A stretch of DNA of 5,471 nt, from the NCBI GenBank assembly GCA_903854805.1, contig CAINXK010000285.1, positions 1 to 5,471 of the forward strand, given 5' to 3'. The notes beneath the pieces are model-generated. The model was not told the origin of the DNA and did not search any database. It saw only the letters and a program-made list of their open reading frames with translations. Shown here piece after piece: positions 1-5,471 of this stretch; positions within the stretch are counted from its first letter, which is position 1; every line of letters begins with the position of its first letter. Both the position numbers and the translations under genes were made by a program. This DNA comes from an uncultured Anaerolineae bacterium (GTDB lineage Bacteria > Chloroflexota > Anaerolineae > Anaerolineales > Villigracilaceae).

Positions 1-376
1 AACACTTTAAGGAAAACCCTCCCCAAACAACATCCCCGAACATTGTTTAGATTTCGCTACCCCCCGAACGGTGTGTCAGATTATGCATCTGACCGGGCAA
101 ACCGCTCGTAAGATTGATAAGTGTATTATGCCAGTATCGCCCGTGTTCGACAATAGACACCTAATTAATTTATCTAGACAATTGTACTGATTACGGCCAG
201 ATGCATAAATTTCACCTGCCTGGCTCCAGCATAGCAAAAGGTAAAACGGCAGTTATCGCTTTTGTAAGTACGCCAGGGCTGAAAGCGCCTGAATATATTT
301 TGGTAACCATTCCAAAAAACGCAAGATAAGGTAGAATCAAAATAGATCAACACATTCTTACAGGAGCCAACCTACC
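1..376. other. Leader region without a convincing gene, upstream of the methyltransferase
   Basis: No reading frame here has a start, a ribosome site and protein-like content. The direct strand carries a perfect 7-bp dyad, GTCAGAT at 75-81 and ATCTGAC at 87-93 with a 5-nt loop. It also carries a direct repeat CCCCGAACNNTG at 34-45 and 62-73, and two copies of TAGACA at 154-159 and 175-180, 21 bp apart. An AT-rich stretch at about 160-215 includes the palindrome ACAATTGT (178-185). These are typical of a regulatory leader, but none is a recognised operator. A possible -10 box, TAGAAT (332-337), lies close to the gene without a good -35 partner. The methyltransferase ribosome site AGGAG is at 362-366, 10 nt before its ATG. 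Confidence 0.6.
154..182 (+). promoter_or_regulatory. Weak candidate sigma70-type promoter
   Basis: TAGACA (154-159, five of six matches to TTGACA) is followed after 17 nt by GACAAT (177-182, four of six matches to TATAAT), at the edge of an AT-rich patch. If used, it would give a leader of nearly 190 nt before the methyltransferase. The match is modest and competing hexamers exist nearby (for example TAGAAT at 332-337), so this is only a candidate. Confidence 0.18.
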
Positions 377-1171
377 ATGGGCGACAATATCGTTGATACT
401 ACAAAACCATCTGCTGGCCGGATTTATGATTATTTTTTAGGCGGCAGTCATAATTTCGAAATTGACCGCATGGCAGGCGACCAGGTGCTTGCGCTGATTC
501 CGTTCGTTACCAAGTTCTCGCGCCTGCAGCGCTGGACTCTGCATGATATTGCATCAGACCTGACCGAAAAGCGGGGTTTTGATGTAATTATTGATTTTGC
601 TTCCGGTTTGCCAACCGTCGACCATATTCACACCAATGTTCCCAAAGGTACAACCGTAATCTATTCAGATATAGACCCGGTAGTGGTCGAATATGCCCGC
701 GAAATCCTTAAAGATACGCCGGATGTCTATTTTTTTGAAAACGATGCCTGTCACCCCGAAGAACTGCTGAACAGCCCCGATGTGCAAAAAATTCTGGGCG
801 GCCGGCGTAAAGTTGCCATCGGCTTCTGGGGCTATTCCACTTTCGCTACCGATGAAGAACTGCGTCATTCGCTGCGAGCCATTTACGATTGGACCGCCCC
901 CGGCAGCTGCATGGCCTATAATGCCAACAGCGCAACCAACCCGGATGACCCTGCTATTCAGACATCATTGGAAATTTACAAAAATATGGGGTCTCCGTTT
1001 TATGTGCGCTCGCTGGAAAAACACCTGGAGCTGCTCCAGCCCTGGAAAATTGAAAAAGAGGGCTTTATCCCATTGCTGGAATGGCATGGTTTTGAAGAAT
1101 CGGAAATTGGCAAAGACAAGGAAAGTGTTGGTCCCTTCGGGGGCGGATTTGGCGCATACCTGAACCGCTAA
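377..1171 (+). CDS. SAM-dependent methyltransferase, PF04672 (DUF574) family
   Basis: A predicted cytoplasmic S-adenosylmethionine-dependent methyltransferase of 264 residues, about the usual length for the family. The N-terminus has the family signature: KPSAGRIYDYFLGGSHNF at about residues 10-27, followed by DR at 30-31. The SAM-binding Rossmann core is visible as VIIDFASGLPT (70-80, motif I) and SDIDPVVVEYAR (97-108, acidic residue after the second strand, expected to hold the ribose). VAIGFWGYSTF (146-156) fits the later core strand. The ATG at 377 is preceded by AGGAG with a 10-nt spacer and begins directly before the signature, so the start is secure. The family is widespread in Actinobacteria and also seen, to my knowledge, in Chloroflexota. 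Its substrate is not established. The kinase gene follows after 22 nt, which suggests co-transcription and perhaps a signalling role, but that is inference. Confidence 0.9.
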   Translation: MGDNIVDTTKPSAGRIYDYFLGGSHNFEIDRMAGDQVLALIPFVTKFSRLQRWTLHDIASDLTEKRGFDVIIDFASGLPTVDHIHTNVPKGTTVIYSDIDPVVVEYAREILKDTPDVYFFENDACHPEELLNSPDVQKILGGRRKVAIGFWGYSTFATDEELRHSLRAIYDWTAPGSCMAYNANSATNPDDPAIQTSLEIYKNMGSPFYVRSLEKHLELLQPWKIEKEGFIPLLEWHGFEESEIGKDKESVGPFGGGFGAYLNR

Positions 1172-1175
1172 ACCA

Positions 1176-1190
1176 GCTTTCCTCGAAAGC
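1176..1190 (+). promoter_or_regulatory. Small hairpin over the kinase ribosome-binding region
   Basis: GCTTTC (1176-1181) and GAAAGC (1185-1190) form a perfect 6-bp stem with a 3-nt loop. It sits entirely between the methyltransferase stop (1169-1171) and the kinase ATG (1194). The only purine-rich ribosome-site-like stretch, GAAAG, is inside the 3' arm. A ribosome terminating on the upstream gene would disrupt the hairpin, so it could couple translation of the kinase to the methyltransferase. The pairing is seen directly; the function is inferred. Confidence 0.35.
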
Positions 1191-1193
1191 AAT

Positions 1194-2333
1194 ATGATGC
1201 TCACAGAAAATCTTCCTCCGGAATATTCGCAAGCCGAGTTGGATTTACTTGCACAGGTAGTAGAAGCCAACCGGGCGGAATTTACCAATCGCTGCGCGCA
1301 GTCATTGCGCGCAAACGTGTTTTCCAACCGGTTGGAACTTCGCCCACGTGAACTGATGATGATTGCAGAACAGGAAACAACTTCAATAATTAACTTTTTA
1401 CACGGCTGTTTCACCTGCGCCACGCAACGGGGCGAAGAACTTAGCCTGGCAGGCTTGGGCATAAAAACAGTTTTTAGCTTATATCGAACCCAGCGATTTT
1501 TTTTCATGAATATCCTGGAAAACAATTACGCCGCACTGAGTATTACATCCCTATATCGGATGCAGGTGATTGAAGCATATCAGGAAGCGCGTGAAAAGAA
1601 AGTTCTCAAGGAGCAGGAAAATATTCGCACTGCTTATGAGATCGCTCTAAAGCACGGCAACAACAGAACCATGGACGCGCTGTCCCTGGCTCAAAAAGCC
1701 ACCGAAACAAGCTACCGGAGGGTCATCCTGGCCCAGGAAGATGAACGGCGCCGGATCTCCCGCGAGCTGCACGATGAAGCCGGGCAGGCCATGGTTGGGA
1801 TCCGCATGAGCCTTGCAAATCTGAGTTCGAAACCAGCGGGCAGTCCTGAGTTTCAAGAGAGCCTGAATAAAACCATCAGCCTGACAGAGAATGCGGCCCA
1901 GCAGATCAGGTCATTGGCCTACAGCCTGCGACCGCCAATGCTGGATTTACTCGGGCTCAATCTTGCCATCAAGCAAATGTGCCTCGATTTCTCAGATCAG
2001 ACCGGTTTGATCATCAATTACAAGGGAAAAGAAATTCCAAACCTGAGCAACGAGCTTTCCATCAGTATCTACCGCATCGTGCAAGAAGCACTTACCAATA
2101 CCATCAAGCATGCCAGGGCAAAACACGTCTGGATCAAACTCTGGCTTATCCATGATGTGATCGGATTAACCATCAAGGATGATGGCCAGGGCATCGATAT
2201 TGAAACCATCCAGCAGGGTATTGGGCTGGAGAGCATGCGGGAACGCACCCGCCTATTGGAAGGCAAGATGGAGATTAAATCCCGTGTCGGAAAATCCACC
2301 CTGTTCAGTTTTTCATTTCCGATTACAATTTAA
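1194..2333 (+). CDS. Soluble sensor histidine kinase, NarL/DegS type (HisKA_3 + HATPase_c)
   Basis: A 379-residue kinase that should autophosphorylate and pass phosphate to a response regulator, probably the one encoded downstream. The HisKA_3 dimerisation domain covers about 180-250, with the phosphoacceptor His193 in ERRRISRELHDEAGQ. The ATP-binding domain covers about 285-377: N box QEALTN (297-302), G1 box DDGQG (329-333), then GIGLESMRERTRLLEG (342-357) and a closing TLFSFSFP strand. There is no signal peptide or transmembrane segment, so the protein is cytoplasmic. Residues about 10-130 form a predicted all-helical sensor region that I cannot name with confidence; it somewhat resembles RsbRD-type N-terminal domains. 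It contains Cys34, His70 and a C72-F-T-C75 pair. A helical, coiled-coil-like linker (about 128-180) leads to His193. Two adjacent ATG codons (1194, 1197) could both serve as start; the ribosome site is weak. Confidence 0.92.
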   Translation: MMLTENLPPEYSQAELDLLAQVVEANRAEFTNRCAQSLRANVFSNRLELRPRELMMIAEQETTSIINFLHGCFTCATQRGEELSLAGLGIKTVFSLYRTQRFFFMNILENNYAALSITSLYRMQVIEAYQEAREKKVLKEQENIRTAYEIALKHGNNRTMDALSLAQKATETSYRRVILAQEDERRRISRELHDEAGQAMVGIRMSLANLSSKPAGSPEFQESLNKTISLTENAAQQIRSLAYSLRPPMLDLLGLNLAIKQMCLDFSDQTGLIINYKGKEIPNLSNELSISIYRIVQEALTNTIKHARAKHVWIKLWLIHDVIGLTIKDDGQGIDIETIQQGIGLESMRERTRLLEGKMEIKSRVGKSTLFSFSFPITI

Positions 2334-2548
2334 TAAAACACTGGCATAACGCGGGCTTTGCAAGTGCCAGTCGATCATCATCAAACGGACCGCTGGATTA
2401 GCGGTTGGGGAAATGTCAGTCTTCTGGCAAAATATATGTGGGTTATACAGGTCGGTTCCTTAAGATGTCCATAATAAATAGCTATTATTCGGCGACCGAT
2501 TCGGAACAGAGATATATTCAGATCGAAGCAGTTAGAAAGGGGACTAAC
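2334..2548 (+). promoter_or_regulatory. Dyad-rich spacer between kinase and response-regulator genes
   Basis: This 215-bp gap holds three separate inverted repeats. The first is ACTGGCA (2340-2346) with TGCCAGT (2365-2371), a 7-bp stem over an 18-nt loop just after the kinase stop. The second is ACCGCT (2389-2394) with AGCGGT (2400-2405), a 6-bp stem with a 5-nt loop. The third is ATAATA (2471-2476) with TATTAT (2483-2488), centred on the palindrome AATAGCTATT. Neither of the first two is followed by a T run, so they are poor intrinsic terminators. CATAAT (2470-2475) overlaps the third dyad and could be a -10 box with an operator on top, although no good -35 is seen. The regulator gene may therefore have its own promoter. 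A frame open from a TTG at 2405 runs through this gap but does not look like protein. Confidence 0.4.
2536..2542 (+). promoter_or_regulatory. Ribosome-binding site that fixes the response-regulator start
   Basis: AAAGGGG ends 6 nt before the ATG at 2549. It is the best Shine-Dalgarno-like site near this gene. It selects the internal ATG over the upstream in-frame TTG (2405), which lacks an equally well-placed site. Confidence 0.7.
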
Positions 2549-3241
2549 ATGAAAACAGATAAAGTTAATGTTTCAATTATGGAAGACCATCAAGGAATTA
2601 TTGATGGTTATTTGTATCGATTGAATAATGATAAAACACTGAATATCGCTGGAATTGCCAGGTATGGAGCTGACCTGGAACCCATGCTGGCGAGTACCCC
2701 CACCGATATCATGATCATCGATATGGAAGTGCAAATTTCAGCGACAGACACCAGTATCTTCCCAATCCTGCAGACTATCCCAAAGCTAATCAAAAAATAC
2801 CCAAAAATGACCATCCTGGTCATTTCTATGTTCTCACAAATTGTGCTGATTGAGAGGCTGGTCGAGCTGGGTATTTCCGGCTACATTTTTAAAAATGATT
2901 CTGAAGCGATCCAAAACCTGGCCCAGATTATAAGCACACTTAGTCAGGGCGGAACTTATTTCAGCCAGGGCATCATTCCAAAGCTGCGCTCGTTAAATAA
3001 ACAATCATCTTCATCACTGCTTTCCCCTCGCCAGTTGGAAGCACTTTCCCTGTGTGTAGCCTATCCAGATAACACAACCGATGACCTGGCAATCCGTCTG
3101 GGCGTATCCAGTTCAACTTTTCGTAATACACTTTCGAGCGCTTACGAGCGGCTGGGTGTGCACACCCGCCGGGCTGCAATTGCATACTTTCAAAAGTTGG
3201 GGATCAACGAACCAAATTTTAATAGAGGAAGCACCGGATAG
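2549..3241 (+). CDS. Response regulator, NarL/FixJ family (receiver + LuxR-type HTH)
   Basis: A 230-residue DNA-binding response regulator, the likely partner of the upstream kinase. The receiver domain covers about 5-125: acidic pocket Glu12-Asp13 in SIMEDHQG, phosphoacceptor Asp58 in IMIIDMEV, switch Ser93 in LVISMF, and Lys115 in GYIFKND. After a Ser-rich linker (about 148-157) comes a LuxR/GerE-type helix-turn-helix at 157-218, starting LSPRQLEAL and containing DLAIRLGVSSSTFRNTLSSAYERLGV. The MP-x-x-DG segment usual after the phosphoacceptor is absent (here MEVQISATDTS), and the HTH seems to carry a one-residue insertion before DDLA, so the protein is divergent although its phosphorylation residues are intact. 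The frame is open back to a TTG at 2405, but the AAAGGGG site 6 nt before this ATG and the beginning of the receiver fold favour 2549. It converges on the ABC ATPase gene with 13 bp between stops. Confidence 0.9.
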   Translation: MKTDKVNVSIMEDHQGIIDGYLYRLNNDKTLNIAGIARYGADLEPMLASTPTDIMIIDMEVQISATDTSIFPILQTIPKLIKKYPKMTILVISMFSQIVLIERLVELGISGYIFKNDSEAIQNLAQIISTLSQGGTYFSQGIIPKLRSLNKQSSSSLLSPRQLEALSLCVAYPDNTTDDLAIRLGVSSSTFRNTLSSAYERLGVHTRRAAIAYFQKLGINEPNFNRGSTG

Positions 3242-3254
3242 CCAGGGCCCAATT

Positions 3255-4031
3255 TCAATTCAAAGCATCGGGCAGAATAAGCGGAGCATCCAAAAATGGA
3301 TGGTCGATCACCCGCACGGGCCAGCGGTACGCATCAGCAATGAGGTCAGCGCGCAGCACCTGCTTGGCAGTGCCAAGAGCCTTGATCTGTCCATCGACCA
3401 GCAGGGCAATCCGATCGGCATAACGCGCGGCCAGGTTAAGATCATGTAGTGCGATCACAACCGTCAGAGCTTCGTCGCGAGCCAGTTTGTGAATAAGATT
3501 AAGCAAACGGAACTGGTGTTGCAAATCAAGATAGGTGGTGGGTTCATCCAGCACCAGGATGGGTGCCGCCTGGGTGAGAGCCCGCGCCAACAGGACTCGT
3601 TGTTGTTCGCCCCCAGAAAGCTCACCCACAAAACGATCGGCCAGGCAGAGAGCATCCACCTTTTCAAGGGCCATGTGCACAATTGCCTTATCTCGAGCCG
3701 AGATCTGACCCAGAAAATTAATATAGGGTGTACGACCGAGCATTACCGTTTCCCAAACCGTGAAAGTCGGGGGCAGCATGGCATTTTGGGGTACAACAGA
3801 GATCCAGCGAGCACGTTCTGCCTGGCGAAGCGCACTCAACGGGTGCCCGCCCAGGCTGATTGTGCCCTGGGCAACCGGCAAAATTCCACTGATCGTACGA
3901 AGTAAGGTCGATTTACCCGAACCATTTGGTCCAAGCAGCGCCAAGATCTCACCCTTTTTTACTTCCAGGTTGATATTCTTCAAAACTGGTCGTGTTGCAT
4001 AGCTGACAAACAGGTTTTGGATTTTTAACAT
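3255..4031 (-). CDS. btuD: ABC transporter ATPase, BtuD/FecE type (putative cobamide importer)
   Basis: The nucleotide-binding subunit of a type II ABC importer, 258 residues, a usual length for BtuD/FecE/FhuC proteins. It would sit on the inner face of the membrane and power uptake through the permease encoded upstream in the same operon. All motifs are intact: Walker A GPNGSGKST (34-42), Q-loop Gln82, signature LSGGEQQR (138-145), Walker B ILVLDE (158-163), D-loop YLDL (167-170) and switch His196. The start is an ATG preceded by AAGGTG (4036-4041), and it overlaps the end of the cbiR-like gene by 7 nt, so translation is probably coupled. The family also handles siderophores and haem. The cobamide assignment comes only from the cbiR-like neighbour. 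The C-terminal tail after about residue 240 is ordinary for the family. Confidence 0.88.
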   Translation of the reverse strand: MLKIQNLFVSYATRPVLKNINLEVKKGEILALLGPNGSGKSTLLRTISGILPVAQGTISLGGHPLSALRQAERARWISVVPQNAMLPPTFTVWETVMLGRTPYINFLGQISARDKAIVHMALEKVDALCLADRFVGELSGGEQQRVLLARALTQAAPILVLDEPTTYLDLQHQFRLLNLIHKLARDEALTVVIALHDLNLAARYADRIALLVDGQIKALGTAKQVLRADLIADAYRWPVRVIDHPFLDAPLILPDALN

Positions 4032-4849
4032 GGGGCACCTTGGTCGATTTTTATCTTCGAATTTCGATTTTCATTACAAAAACCATCAAGCGTTTGCAGG
4101 GATGTTAGAAAATCCTGCTCTGAGAACATTTCGAGGGTCAGGATACCTGTGTAATTGAAACGGGTAAGTTCAGCAAGCACGGAAGCAAGCTGGGCAGATG
4201 GAATATGCGCAAGCGAGCTGTGGTCACGCTCAGAAATGCCGTGGATGTGAATTACACGTGTGCGCGGCAGGGCAGCCCGTAAATATTCGAGCGGATCGTG
4301 CCCATCCAACCATAAATGCCCGATATCCACGGTGCGGCTGACGGCGATCCGTTCCAGGATGGCTGCGTGAAAATCGAGAGGGTAACCTTCTAGATTTTCC
4401 AGGGCCAGTTTCTGCAGATCACCGACCCACTCGCCAACAAGTTCCAGGGCCTGGACCGAATGATCCTGCCAACGCAGCATATCCGCAGAAGATGTATTGG
4501 CAGGCAAGACAGCTCTTCCATCCAGGTGGGCAACGTAGGCATAGGGGTCCAGGTCTCTGGTGCACTCGATCACCCTGCGGGCTTTTTCCAGCGAGGCATG
4601 CCCTGAACTGCCATCATCGGCCATGCGCAGATCTAACGGCAGGTGAACGCTAAAGCTGAGATCCTGATCTGTTGCAAAACTGTGCAATTCAGCAATTTGA
4701 GCGCGGGTAGGCAGGTTGCTCTGACCGTCATCCAGATCAAAAAGCACCAGTTCCACATCCTGGACCTTGCCAGCCAGATAGTGAACATTCGGTAAAATAT
4801 CCGCAGGGATGATGTAAGAAGTGGCACCCAGGCGAAAAGGAAAGTTCAT
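4025..4849 (-). CDS. cbiR: TIM-barrel phosphodiesterase, likely cobamide-remodelling enzyme CbiR
   Basis: A 274-residue protein of the AP-endonuclease-2/sugar-phosphate-isomerase superfamily (PF01261-like TIM barrel), predicted cytoplasmic. The N-terminal RLGATSYIIPADILPN (6-21) and DVELVLFD (31-38) fit what I recall of CbiR, the enzyme described from Akkermansia muciniphila that hydrolyses the nucleotide loop of cobamides so a new lower ligand can be attached. Possible metal ligands at barrel strand ends include Glu33, His69, His108, Glu151, Asp175, His178, His201, His203 and Glu240. The gene lies between a BtuC-like permease and a BtuD-like ATPase, which supports a corrinoid role. The ATG at 4849 is 2 nt after the permease stop. 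The frame extends upstream to 5044, but that part lies inside the permease gene in another frame and is Cys/Gly-rich junk. A generic sugar isomerase or endonuclease IV relative is the alternative. Confidence 0.72.
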   Translation of the reverse strand: MNFPFRLGATSYIIPADILPNVHYLAGKVQDVELVLFDLDDGQSNLPTRAQIAELHSFATDQDLSFSVHLPLDLRMADDGSSGHASLEKARRVIECTRDLDPYAYVAHLDGRAVLPANTSSADMLRWQDHSVQALELVGEWVGDLQKLALENLEGYPLDFHAAILERIAVSRTVDIGHLWLDGHDPLEYLRAALPRTRVIHIHGISERDHSSLAHIPSAQLASVLAELTRFNYTGILTLEMFSEQDFLTSLQTLDGFCNENRNSKIKIDQGAPC

Positions 4850-4851
4850 CG

Positions 4852-5471
4852 TTACCACTGCCCCAATTTTTTGCCACGCCTTAAAACCCACAGAAAAAAT
4901 GGCGCGCCCGCCAGTGCGGTCACAATCCCAACCGGTAGTTCCTGCGGAGCCAGAATGACGCGCGCAAGCACATCCGCCACAAGCAAGGCACTGGCGCCAC
5001 CCAGTATGCTGAGTGGAATCAAACGCCGGTAATCCACTCCCCAAAAAATACGCACAACATGTGGGACGATCAGACCAATAAAACCAATGATGCCTGCGAA
5101 AGAAACTGCGGCAGCGGTCACGAGAGAGGCCGCCACAATGATCACGATCCGGGCACGGCGCGTATCCAGCCCCAGCTGAGAAGCCTGCTCATCACCAAAT
5201 TGGAGCAGGTTTAAAGCATGGCCGCTCAAGGTCAGCGTAATCAGACCCAACGCCAGATAGGGGATCAAGGAAAGAATGGCAGGCCAGCCCCCCAGACTGA
5301 CACCACCCAGGAGCCAGCTGAGCGCGCGGCGCAGTTCGCCGGTGGAACGCAGCATCATCAAAGAGGTCAGTGCGCCGGTGAAAGATGAAACCGCCACACC
5401 CGCCAGGATCAGGTTGGTGGTGGGCACATCTGCCCCCACGCGGGCAAAAAGATAAACCAGAAAAACGGTTA
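4852..5471 (-). CDS. btuC: FecCD/BtuC-family ABC permease, 5' end beyond the window (putative cobamide importer)
   Basis: The C-terminal 205 residues of a multi-spanning inner-membrane permease; complete family members have about 330-350. The reading frame is open to the right edge, with YLFAR-VGADVPTT encoded around 5454-5419, so the GTG at 5439 is an internal codon and not a start. Family hallmarks are clear: NLILAGVAVSSF near the beginning; GDEQASQLG (about fragment residues 92-100), the helical region near the ATPase-coupling loop; GFIGLIVPHVVR (about 129-140); then LGGASALLVADVLAR and PQELPVGIVTALAGAPFFLW near the end. Several hydrophobic segments alternate with short Arg-rich loops. It is first of the three visible genes in this operon, and the cbiR-like start lies 2 nt past its stop. 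A periplasmic or lipid-anchored binding protein (BtuF-like) would be expected upstream, outside the window. Substrate is inferred from the neighbour; siderophore or haem remain possible. Confidence 0.88.
   Translation of the reverse strand, partial: TVFLVYLFARVGADVPTTNLILAGVAVSSFTGALTSLMMLRSTGELRRALSWLLGGVSLGGWPAILSLIPYLALGLITLTLSGHALNLLQFGDEQASQLGLDTRRARIVIIVAASLVTAAAVSFAGIIGFIGLIVPHVVRIFWGVDYRRLIPLSILGGASALLVADVLARVILAPQELPVGIVTALAGAPFFLWVLRRGKKLGQW

Noticed and set aside
75..93. Terminator of a gene left of the window
   Set aside because: The 7-bp dyad has no T run on either strand and no gene is seen to end near it.
1..111. 36-codon frame open from the left edge, possible tail of an upstream gene
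   Set aside because: The translation is low-complexity and basic/Pro-rich with no family resemblance; an open frame of this length at an edge is expected by chance.
965..1525. 186-codon reading frame on the - strand across the methyltransferase and kinase genes
   Set aside because: It is antisense to two well-supported genes, has no domain I recognise and an unnatural composition (many Ser, Arg and Cys).
2340..2405. Intrinsic terminators after the kinase gene
   Set aside because: Both stems are real inverted repeats but neither is followed by a run of T; the first also has an 18-nt loop.
2405..2548. 48-codon N-terminal extension of the response regulator from a TTG
   Set aside because: Receiver domains start a few residues before the first strand, which fits the ATG at 2549 with its AAAGGGG site; the extension resembles no protein domain and overlaps dyad symmetry.
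3489..3905. 138-codon reading frame on the + strand inside the ABC ATPase gene
   Set aside because: It is the complement of conserved ATPase motifs, without a recognisable fold or ribosome site.
4850..5044. 65-codon upstream extension of the cbiR-like frame
   Set aside because: It lies wholly inside the permease gene in another frame, is rich in Cys, Gly and Ala with no family similarity, and the protein family begins at the ATG at 4849.
5437..5439. GTG as the start of the permease gene
   Set aside because: The frame remains open to the window edge and encodes residues typical of the family, and the protein would be far too short; the gene is simply cut by the window.

Overview
The window looks like a piece of a bacterial chromosome of intermediate GC content, probably from the Chloroflexota (Anaerolineae-like). 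That placement is an inference. It rests on the flavour of the proteins: a PF04672-type methyltransferase of a form I associate with Anaerolineae, a soluble NarL/DegS-type kinase, and a CbiR-like cobamide enzyme. There is no rRNA or other marker gene here to confirm it. I saw no tRNA, rRNA, CRISPR array, insertion sequence or phage gene.

The left half is on the + strand. A leader of about 376 bp without a convincing gene precedes a SAM-dependent methyltransferase (377-1171). Twenty-two bases later comes a membrane-free histidine kinase (1194-2333). After a 215-bp gap rich in inverted repeats comes a NarL/LuxR-type response regulator, whose best start is 2549 (ends 3241). Kinase and regulator are plausibly a cognate two-component pair. 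The methyltransferase is close enough to the kinase gene to be co-transcribed with it, but its substrate is unknown.

The right half is on the - strand and converges on the first half, with only 13 bp between the two stop codons. Read in its own direction it is a tightly packed operon: a FecCD/BtuC-type permease (5471 to 4852, its 5' end lost off the window), a TIM-barrel protein of the AP-endonuclease-2/sugar-phosphate-isomerase superfamily that I assign to CbiR (4849-4025), and a BtuD/FecE-type ABC ATPase (4031-3255). Spacings are 2 nt and a 7-nt overlap, so translation of the three is probably coupled.

The most interesting point is this transporter operon. The proposed cobamide-remodelling hydrolase lies between the two core subunits of a B12-type importer. 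This suggests a system that takes up corrinoids made by other microbes and removes their lower ligand so that the cell can rebuild its preferred cobamide. The substrate-binding protein and any cobalamin riboswitch would lie beyond the right edge and cannot be seen.
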